A stretch of 64,000 bases of DNA from Xanthoparmelia taractica (taxonomy: Eukaryota; Ascomycota; Lecanoromycetes; Lecanorales; Parmeliaceae). The DNA lies in contig JANQBS010000014.1 in assembly GCA_033085395.1 (NCBI GenBank), positions 248,001 through 312,000 of the forward strand. The letters run 5' to 3'. How positions within the stretch are numbered: position 1 is the first letter of the stretch; every line of letters starts with the position of its first letter. The notes beneath the pieces were generated by a model. It saw nothing but the letters and a program-made list of their open reading frames with translations. It had not been told where the DNA came from and ran no database searches. The translations under genes were made by a program, and so were the position numbers. This document shows positions 1 to 11,482 of the stretch, piece after piece.

Positions 1-1303
1 GCTTTAATCGTGATGGCAGTGGTTCGACTCAGTACCGTTGTCATTGACGCAAAAGTAAGACCTCTGTAGCTGCCAGTGCGCCTTATGTTTGTTTTATAGA
101 GTGGCGAGAGCTGCAACCTGTAGACCAGACTCGTTGGGGACTCGAACCCCACACTCTCTCTCTTATACTGTTTTATCATACAGCCGCGATGAGATATAAT
201 CCCTGTGTAGAGGCCTTCTCTGTGAAGAATCCTAGTCTTTATATGATTCTGAAGAAGCACGGAACAGCTCAGTATAAAGATTTGCTCAAATAGAGTCTCT
301 TATTAGGAGTATTCGTAGATAGAATATCCTGCTTCGTAAAGGGAGACTGACTATCGAGAACTATGCTCAGCACAGTCCCTGTATATCTCTTTACGAAGTC
401 TTTAGGCCCACTTCATAGATGTATAGAAGGATAGTACTCAACTTCACCACTACGATATCCATTGATATCCCATAGATTTTATCTGGACTGGACTTGGCTT
501 CGCCTTTTTAATGGGCTACTAGTCCCCAACACCGCGTAGAGGTGCCAGTCCCTGCTGGGGTAGCTGCCGGTGCGGTACAGTGGTCGTGAAAGCAGCCGCA
601 AATGATGAATTGCCAAGATATCCACACCACCTGTGCACCAATGATATAATAGATCTCTCGAGCCAGAGTAACAATTTGAATGCAAAGACGGGCATACAAT
701 CATTTTGGAATCGGATCGGAACCGCTTATTACCATGGACTCATGGAGCTGTCTTTACCGTTGAGCTTTGCGGTAGTCCGTTGCTGATGACTGTCTAAATG
801 GATATACTATCTGGTGCAAGAGGTCAAAGTAGAATGAATATTCAGGGGAATGGACTTTTCGTGGCCATTAAGTATCTTGTGTTAGAATATTGGATAATGA
901 GATGCAACATCCAACACATTCATAGTCTCTAGCCTTGTGAGATTGTAGTTCTCCCGGGGTCTTGCATGTAGAATAGGAATTGGTTGACATAGAATGACCT
1001 TTTTGCCAAGCTTTGCTACCCGAAACGATGCACCTTTTGAGGCGGTTGACCCTTTCGGAGCACGAGTATCAAGGCCTCGAAATCCCCCGCTTATTCCTTT
1101 CTTCCTTCTTGCTCCTGCCCATATTTTTTTTGGTATCTATCCAACACTCGAAGCATCTCCCGACTGAAAATTACATTCACACTGCCCTCTTGCAATTATG
1201 AATCTTCTTGCTACACCGCCACCTCCGCATCACCTTTCCAATCCACGTCTCTCACCTCCTCGCTCAAGTTCGCCTGTCCCAACGCCTCCTCGAGCTGGAT
1301 AAC
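1..1303. other. Left flank without a recognisable gene
   Basis: No open frame here resembles a known protein and none is longer than about 75 codons. The stretch contains a perfect 10-base inverted repeat (332-341 with 389-398) and, at 135-151 on the minus strand, a sequence resembling a tRNA T-arm without the rest of a tRNA. The last 300 bases are pyrimidine-rich and are probably the promoter and leader of the STS1 gene. It may contain old repeat remnants, but I cannot identify any. Confidence 0.5.
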
Positions 1304-2191
1304 ATGCTGACTGGTCCAACAGTGTCATCTTATACTTCCGCCGGTTCTGCCAGCCGGAAACGAAAAGCAGAAGACGAGGAGCCTCAAGTCGAAGACCGAA
1401 TGTCCTTTTCCCCCTCCAATTCTCCAGCCCCAACTACGCGCTCACTACCCGCCAACCGACACGCCAAGAGATCCAGATCAGGTCCCGTCGGCAGACCACT
1501 TACACTCCCCAGACTCCTAGAGACATTGGATGCCGACTCACTACGGGCTGTCCTACAGTCTCTCTGCACAAGGCATCCTGACATAGCCTCTGAAGTTGAA
1601 CAAACAGCACCAAGGCCTAGCGTTCCATCGGCCCTCAACGTTCTCAAGAACTACGAATCCGCTTTACAAGCCTCCTTTCCCTTCGGTGGTGACTCATCGT
1701 CCGACTATGCATACAACCGGGTGCGGGAATCACTCATGACCCTCCTCGACGCTCTCGCCGACTTTACTCCGCACTTCTTACCTCCGAACGAAACCCAGGC
1801 ATCTCAGTCCCTCACCTTTCTAGATGGAGCAACAGATATCATCCACAGATTACCCGATTGGTCCACGTTTCAGAACAGTCTGCACAAGCAAAACGCTTAC
1901 GAAGAGATCTCTGGAGCTTGGGTAATAAGTATAAGGGAAGCAGCAAAAAGGGCGGGAGGCATGCAACTGCAATACGGAGGATGGGATCAGAAGCTGGCAA
2001 AGCATAACCAGCAAGCAAATGGCAGGCTCCAGGATGCTGTGAATGAGCTCAGTGCAAACATTGCGTGGATGGGTGGTCAACCTCAGACCCAGCAGCACGG
2101 CAGCCGAGGGGACAACCTGAATTCTGTGAGACAGGAGCTCTTGGCCGGAACCTACGGCAAAAATTTGCCTGTACGTGTTGGACCGTGGTAA
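1304..2191 (+). CDS. STS1: Nuclear proteasome tethering factor Sts1/Cut8
   Basis: Single-exon gene for a 295-residue protein of the Cut8/Sts1 family. The family anchors 26S proteasomes to the inner nuclear envelope and is needed for nuclear proteolysis and chromosome segregation. The N-terminus is basic and Ser/Pro-rich with a KRKAEDEE-type nuclear signal, followed by the helical core with the LPRLLETLDADSL segment, and the protein ends in the family-typical PVRVGPW. I use the ATG at 1304; the frame is open further upstream but only from non-AUG codons, and the family motifs start after it. The gene stands alone, with a 1.7-kb spacer downstream. Sts1 proteins are short-lived proteasome substrates through their disordered N-terminus (family knowledge). 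Identification is based on overall similarity of the core and C-terminus. Confidence 0.9.
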   Translation: MLTGPTVSSYTSAGSASRKRKAEDEEPQVEDRMSFSPSNSPAPTTRSLPANRHAKRSRSGPVGRPLTLPRLLETLDADSLRAVLQSLCTRHPDIASEVEQTAPRPSVPSALNVLKNYESALQASFPFGGDSSSDYAYNRVRESLMTLLDALADFTPHFLPPNETQASQSLTFLDGATDIIHRLPDWSTFQNSLHKQNAYEEISGAWVISIREAAKRAGGMQLQYGGWDQKLAKHNQQANGRLQDAVNELSANIAWMGGQPQTQQHGSRGDNLNSVRQELLAGTYGKNLPVRVGPW

Positions 2192-3887
2192 TAGCCGAAT
2201 GATTGTGTCAATAAGGCCATTGGGAAACAAGGTTATTGATCATGCTGGTTCGATTTGCCGTCAGAGAGACCTAGGAGCATTATGTATATCGAGGCATTGG
2301 CGTATCATTCATGACGCTGATCCTTTTTGTTCATAGCGGGCGTTGCATATGAGGATCGCTGGGTCTACGTTGTTGCTGACACGGTGGGCCATCTGCGTCA
2401 TCCTTGCTTGGTGGTGATAAGCCGTGATAATGAGTCAAGAAGCCGCCATTTTGGTATTGATTTGATCTAATCAATGATTTGCTGTATAGGTCATGCGTTG
2501 AATGTCACGATGCTGCTTCTGCCTGATCCTGATTAACCATTCTCAGAGTCATGAGCCCCACCGTCTCATCGCAGAACCTTTGACTTACTGGCAGCTCTCC
2601 GATTCCTAACCTCCTCACAGCTTTACTTGACTCTAGCACAACCCTCCCAAGGAACAATGGCAACTTTGACGGCATTGACCGTTTCGATCGGAAACAGCGT
2701 GCATGAACTCCATGGTCATCGTAATCAAGAAGTTTTCCTGAATTTCATGCCAAAAGAAAAAAACCACTGTTCTGGCGCTTCTATGCCACGATATCCTCGT
2801 TCACTTCTGGTACGGTGGGCGTTTTTTATCTGGACGATACATATCTCAAGAGCGTATTTTGTAAGAAGGGGTTACTCGACTATTGGTAGATCCCACGGAG
2901 TCCTGCTTTTCAACGCAATCCAACGTCCGGCTTTTGATCGCCGTCCGCAATTGAGAGCCTAAGCAGCTGATCCTCCTTCAAGACCACTCCTCCACCTACA
3001 GAAGTGACAGGATGCAGAGAAGACCTGCTGTCGCCAATTGAGGACTATCTTTGTCCGAGTTTATTTATAAGTGTATTCGTTGGTCCTCGTATCAAATAAG
3101 GGGAGTGGGGGGAGTGTACTTACTTTTCTCACGACCAGGGCATGAATCTAGAGTGTCTGATGAGAGGGTACGTAGGCAACGTATAGGGTGGAGCGCAAGA
3201 GCGGTGTCTGGTTGGAAGGAAGAAGCGTTTAGATGGAGTGATGCTTCAAATGAGAGCGGTATGACAAGATGATGGGTGTCAGAGTTGGTCAAAGGTCCGA
3301 TTGCGGACGAAGAGACTGTGCACCTTTTCAGACGGAAGGAAAGGGGGGTATTAGTAGAGTAGAGAAGGATAACAGGAAGAGCACTAAAGTAGGCTCATGT
3401 CGTTTTGCAGAGAGCGTTGGGATAGACGACGTTTGACATATAAGTTAGGTTCCTGGGCTGTCTAGCCATCTTGTGACCAGATACTACGAATACTTGCCCG
3501 TGCTACCAGCATCATGATTTTGGAGACATGGGCACAGTGAGTTGGAGATAAGCTCATGGTGTGATCAATTTAAACACTTTGATTGCTAGGGCTCTCTGAA
3601 ACTGAGAACCGCTGACTGGCGCTGATTTATATAATCTCAATCACAGAGCGCGTATTGACAGTATTCGTCGTTGTGGCAGACATGTCAGATGACGATTCCA
3701 GGCGGAGAACAAGGAAGGTTTCCAGAGATCCCAATGCTCCGTCCAGCTCCAACGCTAATTCATGCAAAGAAAAGCAAAGCCTTTCGCGGTAAATTGAAAC
3801 TCAAATCACCATGCACAAAGCTTGCTGGTTGCTATCCCTACCCATACTCAGACAACATCGAGGCGCAAAAACAACCTCACAAGGTCC
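2192..3887. other. Gene-poor spacer between STS1 and SOG2
   Basis: This 1.7-kb stretch lies between the ends of two convergent genes, so it holds two 3-prime regions. The open frames in it are short (up to 111 codons), lack family motifs and show no plausible splice partners. I see no RNA gene or repeat. It could contain a non-coding RNA or a fast-evolving small gene, which cannot be judged from sequence alone. Confidence 0.5.
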
Positions 3888-6800
3888 TCATCGACGATGG
3901 TACATGGTATTCTGCAAATTGAGCAGCGAATCTGCCCGCTGGAACACATCCCCTTCGAAAGATCGATTCAAAGAAGCACTCGCAGGCGTTGCAGGTACAG
4001 TGGCTTGAGCGGCTGGGCCCAGCGCAGCCGACAAAGGTGTAGCAGGCACACTCGGCGTGTACGGGCTCGAGCTCGATGCTGCGTTCGAACCCCCAGACCC
4101 ACGTGTGCGATGAGCCTGATGTCCGTTCGGAGCCGGCGTCGGCGCTCGCGACGGAGGCTGAGTCTGAGGCTCAACCTCAAAAGTAAGACGATTCCAAGGT
4201 GAGTTCGTGATCAAAGTAGCTGCTTCGGTTGCCGACTTGTGAACGGGACGAACTTGGTGCCTCATATCGCTAGGCACAAGATTGAGCAGTCTCGCTTCTC
4301 GGAGAGACGCCAGAAGGCTGCTGTAGGAGTCGACAAAATCTTTAACCAGCCGCCAGAAGTCCCTAGCATTACGTGCTTCGGGATCATTCAGCTTAATCAT
4401 CGAAAGTCGCTTCTTCAGCTTTTCACTCATGCTCAGGCACGTTCGGTTACGGTTAACAAGTGTCAGCCACAGCTCACGGATCTTCTCGTGGGTGTATTGT
4501 CTCTGGGAAGCTTCCGCAGCATCATTGAAAAAAGGTTGCAATTGCGGAATGATCTGAAGCCCTTGATCAGCAGATTTCCTGAGGATGACGAAGATCTGCT
4601 CGAATTGGACTCTTTGCTCTTTTTCAACCCGGGCTTGTTCCGGTGTCATTGTGACACTTCCGCTACGAGAACGAGTAGCAAGTCTGGCGGAACTGAACGA
4701 CTCGCCTGAACGAGGTGTGCTGACGACAGAGCTGGAGGTCGAGCTGTGGAGCATTCCGGCACGACTATTTGAACGACTTCGACCATTGAGATACAGCGGT
4801 ACGGTAGTCTGAGTACCGAGTGCTGAATGAAGATCGACGTGACTGCTGAATTTTTGGACACTGTTTCCGTTCCTCCAACGTCTCTCAGGCTTTGGTCGAT
4901 CTCGAGTTGGCGTCACAGAATTGTCGCGATTCCTCGAAGCCTCCCCTTCACCAGCGTTTGCTTTGATTTGGGTGATTTCTCTTACGTTGACCGTTTGGGC
5001 GTTCCTTGCCGACCCTTCCTTACGAGAAGTTTGATTAGAATTGTATACTTCGTTGAGGCTTCCGTAGAGAAGGAGCATCAGGGTTCGAATGTATCTCGGG
5101 TCGGCATCATGGGTGAGCTGTCTGACAGAGCGAGTTACGAGTTGTGCAATAGGCTCGTGGGTCATGATACAGGCGTGGGTAGCCTGGCGCACCGCCTTCC
5201 TTGACGCGTCTGTGAAGCCTAGGCCTTGGGCAGCATCACGCATGCACTTGCTCAATTCCTGATCCAAATGCTCAATACGGATGGCAGCATTGTGGAAGAA
5301 CCTTTCCAAACTCAATCGTTTCGACTTCCCCTCCTTGATTACAGGGAACAATATACCAAGATGCTGGTGTACGAGATTCAGTGAGTATAAAATACCTTTT
5401 GCAGCTTCGATAATCTTGGTTCCGGGAGCATGTTGTTGCTTTTGTCGCGGTAGACTCGACAAAGGGCGCCCAAGCATGCCGCGCTGATCCTCACTACCAT
5501 GTAAGTTGGCCATACTCGAAGGACTAATATCACCAGCGCGAATCCCCTGACGCAAAGCAGATCCATGGCTTTGTCCACGCAAATGGTGGCTGTTCCTGTT
5601 GGCGCGCGACTCATCAAGTATTGTAAGGTCAGTCTGCTTCTTGGGAACCATGCCCATGCGCTTGTTTCGGGTGTTTTGTGTAGCTTGTAGGATGCTCTCA
5701 CTATTGCTCCGGTTGCGCTCATTGCCCAATGATAAAGGTGCAAGGCCAGGACGACGAAGTGCCGCGTTCTGTAATAGGACGTTGTTCTGGCTGGAGGGGA
5801 CTCTGTAATGTGAGCGGGCTGGTACAGGTGGCTTTGCAAAGCCTGGAGATCTCAATTCAGATGCCGATTCGGACTCGCTTGTGTTCTGTCCGTATTTTCT
5901 GGTCTGCAATGGAAAGCGTAATAAAGCGCGTGGAGTCTCTAAAGGCCCATCACTGCCAAAGACATTGGTAAGCAAGTATGCGAAGACCACAATTTACGAT
6001 ACGTACCTGGAGTCGCCTTCGGAATCTTTTGCAGCAGCCAACGCCCTCAAATATTCAAGTACCTTCTTGGTCGACATTGTATCCTTCTCAATCTCATTGT
6101 CAACAAACGCTGGCGAAGGACCAGGGGACAGATCGCTACCCTCTACAATGCGCTTGAGCCTCGGAGTCAAAGGATTGCCCGTCAACTTCAACATTCTAAG
6201 AGTGTTGATACTTCCAAGACAAAAGGGGAGATCTCCAATATTGTTGTGTTGTATTGAGAAAACCCGCAACGCTTTCATCTGTTCAATCTCGTCCGGAACT
6301 TCGCTGATCTTGTTGCGGCTGAAATCAAGTATCTCTAATTGTGGCAGGCCAAAAATCTTTACTTTCGTTAGCTTCCCTACTGAGTGATGGGACTGATTGT
6401 CAGCTTACAGCCTTGGGCACCTGTCTGAATCGGTTGTCGCGCAGATTAAGGTATCTCAAGGCGGAGCAACCAGTGAATTCGTACGCAATATGAGACAGCT
6501 GATTATGAGCCAGCTGTAGCCTATATGAAGCGAGACTCAGCAGCAAGTTCACGGTGAAATCATCTTTACACCTCGCGATTAACTGTGACATGTATACCAT
6601 GTCACAATTAATCGCGAAAAGGTATAGGGGGAAGGAAGGAGGGCTCATACCTCTCGACATCTTGTCCGATAATGGCAACGACCTCTTTCGGTATTTGTGA
6701 CAGATTCCTTTTCCTCAAATCAAGGGTCAATTTGGGTTTGACTGTTTCGCCAGCATTCTCAGCGCCGGTCAAGGACTGCTGGAGGGTGCTGTGTGCTTCA

Positions 6801-6907
6801 TCGGTGGCCTTGTCGTGGGCTTCTTGAAAAAGCTCAACACTTTCACGCGTTGTCAAACCGGATAGCTTGTCGGGCCTATCCCGAGAAGACTCTGCTCCAG
6901 GAGCCAT
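3888..6907 (-). CDS. SOG2: RAM-network leucine-rich-repeat protein Sog2
   Basis: Four exons (6651-6907, 6409-6520, 6007-6356, 3888-5952) join into a 927-residue protein. The first quarter (about residues 55-185) carries leucine-rich repeats with a 23-residue period, for example LRYLNLRDNRF, LEILDFSRNKI and LRVFSIQHNNI. The remainder matches the fungal Sog2 domain, with a long Ser/Arg-rich linker and helical segments such as KLKKRLSMIKLNDPEA. Sog2 is a scaffold of the RAM kinase pathway (with Kic1, Cbk1, Tao3 and Hym1) controlling polarised growth and cell separation. The 52-base second intron is fixed by the LRR period and by a GCTAACG branch site. The upstream region carries a 13-G run. Assignment is strong because both LRR and Sog2 regions are present in one frame-consistent gene. 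Confidence 0.9.
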
Positions 6908-7842
6908 GAATGTTGTAGGGAATTCATGTTCCGAGGGGTATCTTTCCTTATAGTAAGCACGAGGCTGATCTTATGGGGCGGCGCGCAGTAGTAAGCTCAC
7001 CCAAGGTATGAAGGTTCAGGCATATTCTATAAAGAGCGATGAGACATTCTTTCTGGTACACGCCGACGATGGGTATCCTTGTTGGTGGTCGTCTTGTTAC
7101 ACAAGTCAGTGGAAGGAGGATTCCAAGGCGAGTCGTTGGGTCAATGAGAAAGAGGGAGTAATAGAAGGAGTCAAATTGATCGTAGGAACGACAGTGAGAA
7201 AGATCGTGAATGCTCTCATGCACTCTCAGAGTGCAGTGGTGAAAAGAAGGTAGAAAGTAAGGAAGAAAGGGATGAGTTAGTTGATAGGGCAATGTGGGTT
7301 TTTGGGGGGGGGGGGGTGTGGTTTGTACTGGGGAATAGTTCTCTTTAGATTGATGCCATGCGGAATAACCGCCACTAGACAAGGATGTCATTCGGCTGCT
7401 AACGTCTTTTCCCGGTGGGTTTGGGCCATTATTTTCTGCATGCAAGCTACTTTAGGGAATCAATTGCCATCAATTGAGCCCAAAAAATATTCTTAATGCT
7501 GCTTAGAAGTACTTCTACTATCTTTGTACCTATGTACCTGACCCTTTAGAGTACTTTGAACCCAGATCGTTAAGCCTCACTTCTACACCTTGTTTTGTCC
7601 CTTCTCCCCCTTTTCCTCCTAAATGGTCAGAAGGAATAAGCACTTGTAAACGCCGGATGGATACCACCTGATTTTCTGCTATTTGGAGTACAAAGTGGCA
7701 CCATGGCAGGCGACACTAACCACGTATCTCGTGCTCTCGCTCTAGTCACTCTTGATCGTGTCAGTTTTGTTGGACTTGCCTAGCACGTCTTCCTTTATAT
7801 GAGTATGGGTCTGAGACACAAGTTTTCCTGTCGGACATCTGA
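6908..7842. other. SOG2 upstream region and RSM25 downstream region
   Basis: This 0.93-kb stretch is the promoter side of SOG2 (minus strand) and the 3-prime side of RSM25. It contains a homopolymer of 13 G (7304-7316 on the plus strand; C13 on the SOG2 sense strand) about 400 bases from the SOG2 start. The open frames present are short and of low complexity. No other gene seen. Confidence 0.5.
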
Positions 7843-8674
7843 TCATGGCCTAAGCATAGCACCACCCAAAGCACTCTGACCTTGCGCCGGTATCTGATCG
7901 GACACCTCTTCAAGAGCGGCTTCGTATTCGGCAGAATTAGATTCCACCTCCGATTCACTGCTTTCCGCACCCCCGGTATACATTGCCGCCTGTCTCTGCT
8001 CTAGCAGGGTGACCTCTTTCATCGCCCATTCCTTCCATCTCTCATACTCTTTGTCTTCCAATTCCATCCCAATTTCCAGCGCAGACTTTCCGAAGTATGC
8101 TCCCGTGGACATTGCTTCCTCTTTTGCTACCCTTCGCTCCACGTCTTCTTGAAGCCGCAGGTCGTAGAACTCTTTCCTTGCCTGGTCGTAGGCTTGGGCG
8201 GATGTGATACCGGGCACATGGTGCCGTAGCCATAGCTGTCGCTGTACAACGCTACGAAACTCAGTACTGTGCTAGGCCAGAGCGAGCATAGGGAAAATCT
8301 CACCTCTCTCCACTCAAACCCTTTTCTCGTTGCTCTATGCGACTCCAGTCGGTCTTCTGAGAGTCTTTCCCATCATCCTCGATCACCAGCCGCGGCCTTG
8401 CAAGCTCCCACGGATGATCTTTGAAAAACTCTTTTCGTAAAGCATCCTCCTCATAGTGTATAGTCTGCGGTTGAAACAGCTTACTCGGTTTTTTGGTCCT
8501 TGATCTACCTTTCCGATGCTGATGTGGAAGTGGTTGCGGCCGAACGAGGGCTTGAGCGGGTGTTATGGATCCGACGATGTTGTACCAAGGAGGAGTTCTA
8601 GTTATCCGTTCTGTATTGAGGAGCTGCGTTGCCGTTTGGTGAACGCGCACAGGACGAAAATCATACCGACCCAT
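7843..8674 (-). CDS. RSM25: Mitochondrial small-subunit ribosomal protein mS23 (Rsm25)
   Basis: Two exons (8304-8674 and 7843-8251) give a 259-residue protein of the mS23/Rsm25 family, a component of the mitochondrial 37S subunit. Visible family landmarks are the N-terminal RTPPWYNIVGSITP, the DHPWELARPRLVIEDDG segment, VVQRQLWL directly after the intron, and the C-terminal block around LEIGMELEDKEYERWK. The 52-base intron ends at TTTCGTAG; this acceptor restores the conserved GESVVQRQLWL. The tail is acidic and Ala/Gln-rich. The gene is divergent from the PPR gene with 280 bases between start codons, so they probably share a promoter; both products are likely mitochondrial. Confidence 0.92.
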
Positions 8675-8954
8675 GGCCGTGAATAGCTGTAGATGAGTGA
8701 ACGGCGTGTTAAAAGTTCCAATCGTTTTGACTTTAAAGTACCTAAGCACCTAGGTAGGTTATGTAGGCTGAGGGGGGCGGATGCTCCCGCTCCAAATGTG
8801 CGTGCCAAGTACCTCATCTGGTGGCATCCATAACTAACCTGTGAGCTTCTCTTTCGCGAGTCTGCCCACACTCAATTTGCTCCTTGGGTACAAGAGACGA
8901 AACGCGCATTCGATCTCGCGGCCGATGCCGAATTGACGCTATGCTCTACGCTTC

Positions 8955-10805
8955 ATGGCCACCTTCAATGCCTCGGTGGAGAGGAAAACCTCCAGCCGTA
9001 TCAAGCCTGTCAAACGACCTCTAGCGCCTCAAGTTCTCACGTTCGTCTTTACCTTCCTACAGCCTGTTACCTTTGCGCTCCTGAGCAGCTTGAAAGAGCA
9101 GCCGATCAAAGCCGCTACCAGGAAGCACCGAACTACAACTTCCCCATTTCCTCCACCTTCTCCACGCCAGCTTGACAATGTATTCATCGATGCCTTGGCC
9201 AAGGCATGTTCATGCCGGCAGCACATCAGAGTCAGCCTGGCTCAAGCCATCTTCTCGAGTCCTAGTCACATATATCACAAGGCCAGGCGGAAACATGCCT
9301 TTGATGCAACGAGGCAGTTACGGCGTCTCCACCGCGCTGCTATGCCTCCGTGCCCTCCTGCTACATTACGATCCCTCTCTCGGGATGACTACCTGAGTAT
9401 CCTGGACTACTATAGGGAATCGTACAGCACCCATGCCGGTGGTTTAGCCGATCTATCACCAGCCACTTTAGAACCATCTACCTCGAAGTGTAAAAACGAC
9501 AAGAGTCAACCCTTAGAGTTACAGGCAGGCATCGAAAATCCCTCGTCACCAATATATCAACGATTTAGTGACCAAGACTTACCAGCTTTGGCCCACCTTC
9601 TCGAGTTACTGAGTAGAGACGACTGTACACATGAAGAAGCCTTCGAAGCCTACTCTGCGTTACCTTCCCCTGGGGTTTCCTATCTTTCAGATGATACGTG
9701 TCGTTTGCTTTTTCGACGACTCTCGGTCTTGGAAAAGAAAAGTAGAACCTCAAAGATGCGCTATCTTTCGGTAGTGGACGACATGAAGTCTGCAAATCTA
9801 CCAATGACCCCCGCTGAATGGAATAGCGCAATAGCATTCTGTGGGCAATGTCTTACGCACATTGCAGCTGTAGATGTTGAGGCCGCGCTGAGAACGTGGA
9901 CGGAAATGGAGCAAGAAGCAGATATCAAAGGTGGAACCATAACCTTCAACATCCTCTTCGATATGGCGGCCAAAGCAGGAAAGTATGTGCTCGCGGAAAT
10001 GATTCTGAAGGAAATGGGGGACAGGGGGTTAGAATACAACCGCTATTCTCGCAATGCCTTGATATTCTATCACGGCCTCAGGGGGGATGGCGATGCCGTC
10101 CGAAGGGCTTATCGTGAATACGTCGAGGCTGGCGAAATCGTGGACACAGTAGTCATGAATACCGTGATTACCGCCTTGATCCGAGCTGGCGAGCCCGCAG
10201 CCGCAGAGCAGGTTTACGAACGCATGAAGCAAATGCACGCAAAACAAACCGGTCAGGTCACGCCCCTTGGCAATTGGAGAGAAGTGCGCGACCTAGGCCG
10301 TGTGCTCAACCGAGCAGCGCGGCACTTCAGACGAGAACCCGAGAAGCTACGTCAAGTGCAAGAGGAACAGTCCATCGCCCCCGATACACAGACTTACCTC
10401 CATTTCGTTGAATATCATGCCGTCCAGAGCGGCGAAATCCGGCGCATTGCCGCCCTTTTGGCGGAAATGCAACATATGGGTTTGCCCGTGCACGGACGTA
10501 TCTTTACCAAGCTCTTCAAAGGCTTCGCGTACCATGGTGGCGTGCGATATACCTCCTGGACCCGGCCTCGCCTCGAGGCCGTATGGGTATCGATGCTGGA
10601 AGCATCAGACCAGGGGTTTGATAATGTGCGTGTGATGAGGTGGATGGTGGTCTGGGCCGTCAGAGCCTTTGAGCGCTGTGCTGGACGGCAAAGGACGCTG
10701 GAGATCTGGAGCGAATTGAGACAGAGATGGGAGCCCGGCGATGGGGATGTAGACTTTGTGATGTCCATACTCAAGGTGACACTTAATGGCGGTCATTATA
10801 GATGA
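8955..10805 (+). CDS. Pentatricopeptide-repeat protein, probably mitochondrial
   Basis: Intronless gene for a 616-residue protein. The first about 130 residues are basic, rich in Arg, Ser and Thr and poor in acidic residues, as in a mitochondrial targeting region. Repeated paired-helix units of PPR type follow from about residue 330, for example TFNILFDMAAKAGKYVLAEM, MNTVITALIRAGEPAAAEQV and a later one around TYLHFVEYHAVQSGEIRRI. Such proteins bind organellar RNA and act in mitochondrial transcript stability or translation. I do not recognise the exact subfamily, so the RNA target is unknown. The shared promoter with the mitoribosomal RSM25 gene supports a mitochondrial role by inference only. 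Confidence 0.85.
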   Translation: MATFNASVERKTSSRIKPVKRPLAPQVLTFVFTFLQPVTFALLSSLKEQPIKAATRKHRTTTSPFPPPSPRQLDNVFIDALAKACSCRQHIRVSLAQAIFSSPSHIYHKARRKHAFDATRQLRRLHRAAMPPCPPATLRSLSRDDYLSILDYYRESYSTHAGGLADLSPATLEPSTSKCKNDKSQPLELQAGIENPSSPIYQRFSDQDLPALAHLLELLSRDDCTHEEAFEAYSALPSPGVSYLSDDTCRLLFRRLSVLEKKSRTSKMRYLSVVDDMKSANLPMTPAEWNSAIAFCGQCLTHIAAVDVEAALRTWTEMEQEADIKGGTITFNILFDMAAKAGKYVLAEMILKEMGDRGLEYNRYSRNALIFYHGLRGDGDAVRRAYREYVEAGEIVDTVVMNTVITALIRAGEPAAAEQVYERMKQMHAKQTGQVTPLGNWREVRDLGRVLNRAARHFRREPEKLRQVQEEQSIAPDTQTYLHFVEYHAVQSGEIRRIAALLAEMQHMGLPVHGRIFTKLFKGFAYHGGVRYTSWTRPRLEAVWVSMLEASDQGFDNVRVMRWMVVWAVRAFERCAGRQRTLEIWSELRQRWEPGDGDVDFVMSILKVTLNGGHYR

Positions 10806-11482
10806 GGACCAGTTGTCAATAGACGAAAGAAGTAAAAGAAGAGGCAACGCCAGTCCTCCATATGACTTTGAGTGGCTTTGACTTGTACGATTTGGCTTAA
10901 GATGTACGGAGTAAGACCGTGTGGGATGCATAAAATTCTCACAGCCGAAAGCTCAGACAAAATCTAGCAAGTACACCATTGACATTTATTGATTTCAGGG
11001 GGCACACAAGGCGAGAGGCTCCTGACGCAGCGGTCAATGGATCAAATTCTTGCCTATTTCTGAGCGTAATTATGTTATGGTACGGACATTCTTCACCTAT
11101 GTACATTGAGCGAAAACCTTGGGCGATCTTTCATGTGCTCTTTGCAGGATCCTACAATTTCGTTCATAAAGAGGTGTCTCAAACCAATTTAGAGCACTAC
11201 CACATCACTCTGAGCCTCTGCCGCGCGAGAGATTCGAGTCCGGTCGTGTCGTAACCACTCGTACGACTGAAGTAGAAGATCGAAGAACACTGATCTGCAA
11301 AGATTAACCTCGCGGCGGCAGCCTGAATTGGCGAGACCTGTGATACAAGATTCCATAGATCATGCATTCATTCTCTAGAGTTCCGAATCCGGCACTAGGG
11401 ACTTTGTCACAACGCTCCTCTTCCTTTCGCCATTTGACTTTGCCAGCTTACACGGTCTCAGCTCATCGGTCCTTGCACTTTT
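10806..11482. other. Intergenic region between convergent PPR and ICE2 genes
   Basis: This 0.68-kb stretch holds the two 3-prime ends. Open frames are under 95 codons and show no family similarity. No repeats or RNA genes recognised. Confidence 0.5.

Noticed and set aside
118..175. tRNA-like T-arm on the minus strand (TGGGG stem with TTCGAGT loop)
   Set aside because: The T-stem pairs perfectly, but I could not find a matching acceptor 5-prime strand, D-arm or anticodon arm at the right distance.
332..398. Inverted repeat as a transposon end
   Set aside because: Arms are only 10 bases with a 47-base spacer, no target-site duplication or transposase nearby.
1208..1303. Longer STS1 start upstream of 1304
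   Set aside because: The upstream frame starts only from a non-AUG codon and adds residues unlike the family N-terminus.
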